From the NCBI GenBank assembly GCA_024277515.1, contig JAJRVB010000214.1, positions 1 to 12,394 on the forward strand: a stretch of 12,394 bases of DNA, in the 5' to 3' direction. This stretch comes from Nitrospirota bacterium (GTDB lineage Bacteria > Nitrospirota > Thermodesulfovibrionia > UBA6902). The translations under genes were made by a program, and so were the position numbers. The notes under the pieces were generated by a model that was not told where the DNA came from, did no database searches, and worked only from the letters and a program-made list of their open reading frames with translations. Shown one piece after another: positions 6,301 to 12,394 of the stretch (within the stretch, counting starts at the first letter, position 1; each line of letters starts with the position of its first letter).

Positions 6301-7350
6301 AAAATACGGGAGATGCTGCTTGATGAAAAGGTAGCGGAAGACCTTAAGCTTACCGGTATAAAGGGTGTATTATGTGAAGGCGGGAAAAAGCTCACGGAGA
6401 AAATACTTGAACAGATACCGGACAAGGCGCTCCGCAAGATAAAACTGGCAGACAGCCGCAGGAAGGAGGAGATCAAACTTCTTGAGGACGAAGCCACCAG
6501 ACATATCAGACAGCTTGAGAGCATGTTCAACAGTAAACTCGAACAGTATAAAAAAGGAGATGAACTCCCTCCCGGTGTGCTCAAAATAGTCAAAGTCTAT
6601 GTTGCCATGAAACGAAAGATCCAGGTCGGCGACAAGATGGCCGGCAGACACGGCAACAAGGGCGTTATTTCAATTGTCGTTCCGGAAGAAGACCTGCCGT
6701 ATCTCCCTGACGGGACCCCGGTTGATATTATTCTCAATCCTCTCGGTGTGCCGTCGCGTATGAATGTCGGACAGATACTTGAAACCCACCTGGGATGGGC
6801 AGCAAAGGAACTCGACATATATGTGTCAACTCCTGTGTTTGAGGGCGCAACAGAGAAGGAGATCAAGGAGCTTCTGGCAGAGGCGAAACTCCCGACGAGC
6901 GGCCAGATCACCCTTTGTGACGGCAAGACAGGCGTGCCTTTCCAGAAGCCTGTAACCGTCGGCAACATGTATATCATGAAGCTGCATCACCTTGTGGATG
7001 ACAAGATACATGCCCGTTCTATCGGACCGTATTCACTCGTTACACAGCAGCCGTTAGGCGGCAAGGCGCAGTTCGGCGGGCAGAGACTTGGTGAAATGGA
7101 AGTCTGGGCGCTTGAGGCGTATGGCGCTTCCTATACGCTGCAGGAATTCCTTACGGTCAAGAGTGATGATGTGGCCGGCAGGGCAAGGGTATATGAGGCG
7201 ATTGTCAAGGGAGACGCGAACCTTGAACCCGGGGTGCCTGAGTCGTTCCATGTATTGATAAAGGAACTTCAGAGTCTTGGCCTGGATGTTGACCTGCTGG
7301 AGGAAAAGATAACGGACAGTGATAAACATTCGAGCAAGGCGAGGTCATAG
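3397..7350 (+). CDS. rpoB: DNA-directed RNA polymerase subunit beta
   Basis: The beta subunit forms one pincer of RNA polymerase and much of the active-site wall. The 1317-residue product, starting MAEGLRVRKNFGK, is full length. The rifampicin pocket is at about 509-535 (GSSQLSQFMDQ, then THKRRLSALGPGGL). D518, H528 and S533, equivalent to E. coli D516, H526 and S531, are the sensitive-type residues. NFEDAII places the conserved acidic pair at E808-D809. GDKMAGRHGNKG places the active-site lysines at K1080 and K1088. A charged, helix-rich insertion at about 935-1050 corresponds to the lineage-specific insertion found at this position in Proteobacteria and some other phyla. The C-terminal part has the conserved GGKAQFGGQRLGEMEVWALE. 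It pairs with rpoC 93 bases downstream. No truncation or frameshift is seen. Confidence 0.98.
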   Translation: MAEGLRVRKNFGKIPQILAIPNLIEIQKRSFERFLQEKTPPHQREENGLQGAFKSVFPILDYNETASIEFMEYIIANPKYDIRECLEKGINYAAPIKVRVKLNLWEKTDAEQRRLKESREQEVYLGELPLMTETGTFVINGVERVVVSQLHRSPGILFSHDKGKSQAGGKVIFSARIIPARGSWFDFEFDTKDTLYVRIDRRKKLHATIILKALGYTEEQILRTYYPIEDLKIENGAAFRGVTNVLIGLRAFENIIEPKSKEVLVKEGGRITKSAFKKMEAAGIREIPMSKEDLLERVTLTDIIDPETGEIILESNEKLTEEVVEKVMSMKITSLNLLFIDGIRYLSSLRDTLLLDKVNNTDEALIEIYKKLRPGEPPSIADARALFEGLFFDPKRYDLSVVGRLKLNKRLGLDVPLETRVLTDRDIIEILRYLFDLRAGKGEVDDIDHLGNRRVRAVGELLENQFRIGLVRMERAIKEKMTLTELETAMPHDIINAKPVIAVIKEFFGSSQLSQFMDQTNPMSEITHKRRLSALGPGGLTRERAGFEVRDVHPTHYGRICPVETPEGPNIGLITSLASYARVNDFGFVESPYRRVKNGKVTEDIEYLSAIDGEHYVIAQATSPLDERGNLVSETVSARVGGDFKLVTPEEVQYMDVSPKQIVSVSASMIPFLENDDANRALMGSNMQRQAVPLLHTDAPRVGTGIEEAAARDSGVVISAKRSGIVEVVDASRIVVRCDDGGADVYNLIKFYRSNQATCINQNPVVTAGDRVKKGQVLADGPATDMGELALGKNVLVAFMPWGGYNFEDAIIISERLVKDDVYTSIHIEEFMIEARETKLGPEEITRDIPNIGEEALADLDESGIIRIGAQIKQGDILVGKVTPKSETQLTPEEKLLRAIFGEKAEEVRENCLYVPPGTEGTVLDVKVFTRKGAAKDKRSQSIQEDKAAHLQRNLEDETRILRESSYSKIREMLLDEKVAEDLKLTGIKGVLCEGGKKLTEKILEQIPDKALRKIKLADSRRKEEIKLLEDEATRHIRQLESMFNSKLEQYKKGDELPPGVLKIVKVYVAMKRKIQVGDKMAGRHGNKGVISIVVPEEDLPYLPDGTPVDIILNPLGVPSRMNVGQILETHLGWAAKELDIYVSTPVFEGATEKEIKELLAEAKLPTSGQITLCDGKTGVPFQKPVTVGNMYIMKLHHLVDDKIHARSIGPYSLVTQQPLGGKAQFGGQRLGEMEVWALEAYGASYTLQEFLTVKSDDVAGRARVYEAIVKGDANLEPGVPESFHVLIKELQSLGLDVDLLEEKITDSDKHSSKARS

Positions 7351-7359
7351 TGATCATTA

Positions 7360-7386
7360 ATTGTTATGCTCTGAACGCGTAACAAT
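7360..7386 (+). other. Hairpin in the rpoB-rpoC spacer
   Basis: ATTGTTATGC (7360-7369) pairs with GCGTAACAAT (7377-7386) over ten positions with one wobble, leaving a 7-base loop. It begins ten bases after the rpoB stop. No uridine run follows, so full termination is unlikely; mRNA processing or 3'-end protection is possible. Confidence 0.55.
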
Positions 7387-7412
7387 CATATATAAATTGT
7401 ATGAAGACGAAA

Positions 7413-7430
7413 TTTCCCGTATACGGGAAA
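7413..7430 (+). other. Perfect 18-bp palindrome before rpoC
   Basis: TTTCCCGTATACGGGAAA is its own reverse complement. In RNA it would fold as a 7-bp stem with a UAUA loop, ending one base before the rpoC ribosome binding site GGAGG (7432-7436). In DNA it has the form of a dimeric repressor operator. No promoter is recognised around it, so an RNA role on rpoC translation seems at least as likely as DNA binding. Confidence 0.6.
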
Positions 7431-7443
7431 GGGAGGAAAATTA

Positions 7444-11538
<4,095 letters not shown>

Positions 11539-11542
11539 GAGC

Positions 11543-11595
11543 AAGTGGAAAGTTAAAAGTGGGAAGTGAGAAGTTGAAACATTGCTTCTTGCTTC
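11543..11595 (+). repeat. 7-base tandem repeats forming the rpoC terminator region
   Basis: Five consecutive 7-base units follow the rpoC stop: AAGTGGA (11543-11549), AAGTTAA (11550-11556), AAGTGGG (11557-11563), AAGTGAG (11564-11570) and AAGTTGA (11571-11577). Two inverted-type units, TTGCTTC (11582-11588) and TTGCTTC (11589-11595), come next. The terminator stem is made from these units. Confidence 0.65.
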
Positions 11596-11604
11596 CCTTT
11601 TTTT
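11561..11604 (+). terminator. Intrinsic terminator of the rpoBC operon
   Basis: GGGAAGTGAGAAG (11561-11573) pairs with CTTCTTGCTTCCC (11585-11597) over all 13 positions, with two adjacent G-U wobbles and an 11-base loop. Seven thymines follow at once (11598-11604). It begins 22 bases after the rpoC stop. This is the only convincing intrinsic terminator in the window and separates the RNA polymerase operon from the channel gene. Confidence 0.88.
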
Positions 11605-11645
11605 GTCCCTGCCTCATTCCTGAATAAGTCAGTGAAAGTCTGCGG

Positions 11646-11675
11646 GAGACATTTGCCCGAAGTTTTCATTATAAT
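11646..11675 (+). promoter_or_regulatory. Sigma-70-like promoter for the channel gene
   Basis: A consensus -10 box TATAAT (11670-11675) lies 18 bases after GAGACA (11646-11651), a four-of-six match to the -35 box. Initiation would be expected near 11682-11684, at or beside the GTG start codon. It follows the rpoC terminator, so the channel gene should be transcribed independently. Confidence 0.6.
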
Positions 11676-11683
11676 TAAAATCT

Positions 11684-12394
11684 GTGAATGTGAAACGAAA
11701 AATAATATTTCCGATCTTCATTATATCAGGAGTCATTGCCTATGGAACAATCGGATTCATGGTTATTGAAAAATGGGACATCCTCGATTCTTTTTATATG
11801 ACGATGATTACGCTCACCACGGTCGGCTATGGAGAGGTGCACACGCTCTCAAGGACTGGAAAGATATTTTCAATTGTCCTGATGCTGTCAGGTGTCGGGT
11901 CAATGTTTTACGCGTTGAGTGTCGGGGCAAAAGTAGTCCTTGAAGGGGAAATAAGAGAGATATTAGGGAGGAAGAGATTGAGTAAAAAAATAGAACACCT
12001 CAGAAACCATTATATTATCTGCGGCTATGGAAGAATGGGCAGTATCATATGCCGGGAGATGATGCAGAACAAGGCCCCTTTTGTTGTTATTGAAGGGGTG
12101 CCGGAAATTATTGCATCCATGGACAAAAATATCCTTGTGCTTCAGGGGGACGCCACCAGGGATTCCGTATTGAAACAGGCCGGAATTGAAAGGGCGCGCG
12201 GTCTTATCTCTGTGCTTTCCTCTGACGCGAACAACCTCTATGTGGTATTATCTGCAAGGGGATTGAATCCAAAGCTCCGGATAGTAGCGCGGGCAAGTGA
12301 GGAGGGCGCGGAAAAGAAGCTGATGCGGGCCGGCGCGGACAATGTTGTTTCTCCGTATTTTATCGGCGGGCTGAGGATTGCCCATACACTCCTG
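11684..12394 (+). CDS. Potassium channel protein with RCK/TrkA-N domain (3' truncated by window)
   Basis: This is a two-span potassium channel fused to a cytosolic regulatory domain, the MthK/Kch-like layout. The 237 codons visible give a first membrane helix (about 6-28), a pore helix and the selectivity filter TTVGYGE (filter TVGYG at 46-50), a second membrane helix (about 60-86), a charged linker, and a Rossmann-type RCK/TrkA-N domain. That domain has IICGYGRMG (glycine motif 114-119), an acidic residue after FVVI, and LQGDATRDSVLKQAGIERA. The frame is still open at the window edge, so the end of the RCK domain and any TrkA-C domain are missing. Two in-frame GTG codons (11684, 11690) follow an upstream stop at 11672. 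Neither has a ribosome binding site, and the promoter suggests a leaderless start. Ligand and physiological role cannot be read from the sequence. Confidence 0.88.
   Translation, partial: MNVKRKIIFPIFIISGVIAYGTIGFMVIEKWDILDSFYMTMITLTTVGYGEVHTLSRTGKIFSIVLMLSGVGSMFYALSVGAKVVLEGEIREILGRKRLSKKIEHLRNHYIICGYGRMGSIICREMMQNKAPFVVIEGVPEIIASMDKNILVLQGDATRDSVLKQAGIERARGLISVLSSDANNLYVVLSARGLNPKLRIVARASEEGAEKKLMRAGADNVVSPYFIGGLRIAHTLL

Overview
This window is an almost complete bacterial secE-nusG-rplKA-rplJL-rpoBC cluster, all on the plus strand. A terminator closes it, and an unrelated gene for a potassium-channel protein follows and runs off the right edge. The start of the cluster's transcription unit lies upstream and is not visible. 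Base composition is moderate, codon use is even, and nothing suggests recent transfer.

Organism: a Gram-negative-type bacterium. RpoC carries a large insertion inside the trigger loop and RpoB carries the lineage-specific insertion before its KMAGRHGNKG motif, as in Proteobacteria and related phyla. My best guess is Nitrospirota or a deltaproteobacterial lineage, from the general look of the proteins only. This assignment is weak.

Layout: secE (20-205) and nusG (214-738) are tightly coupled. An AT-rich spacer built of 7-base repeats leads to rplK (838-1266). A second, related spacer leads to rplA (1358-2047). The 251-bp gap 2048-2298 holds a hairpin and an L10-type leader RNA, followed by rplJ (2299-2835, start codon uncertain) and rplL (2893-3276). 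A 120-bp gap containing an inverted array of 8-base repeats precedes rpoB (3397-7350). A 93-bp gap with a hairpin and a perfect 18-bp palindrome precedes rpoC (7444-11538). A strong intrinsic terminator (11561-11604), itself made of 7-base repeats, ends the unit. A sigma-70-like promoter (11646-11675) then drives the channel gene (11684 to the window end).

Together the genes supply a Sec translocon subunit, the elongation factor NusG, four ribosomal proteins of the L1 arm and the L11/L10-L12 stalk, and the two large RNA polymerase subunits. The leader RNA is expected to let L10-L12 repress their own translation.

I found no undescribed multi-gene system. The most unusual features are non-coding: short-unit tandem repeats (period 7 or 8) in four intergenic spaces of an essential operon, a probable CTG start for rplJ, a 12-of-13 long-range pairing that could close the L10 leader beside the rplJ ribosome binding site, the palindrome in front of rpoC, and a probably leaderless channel transcript.
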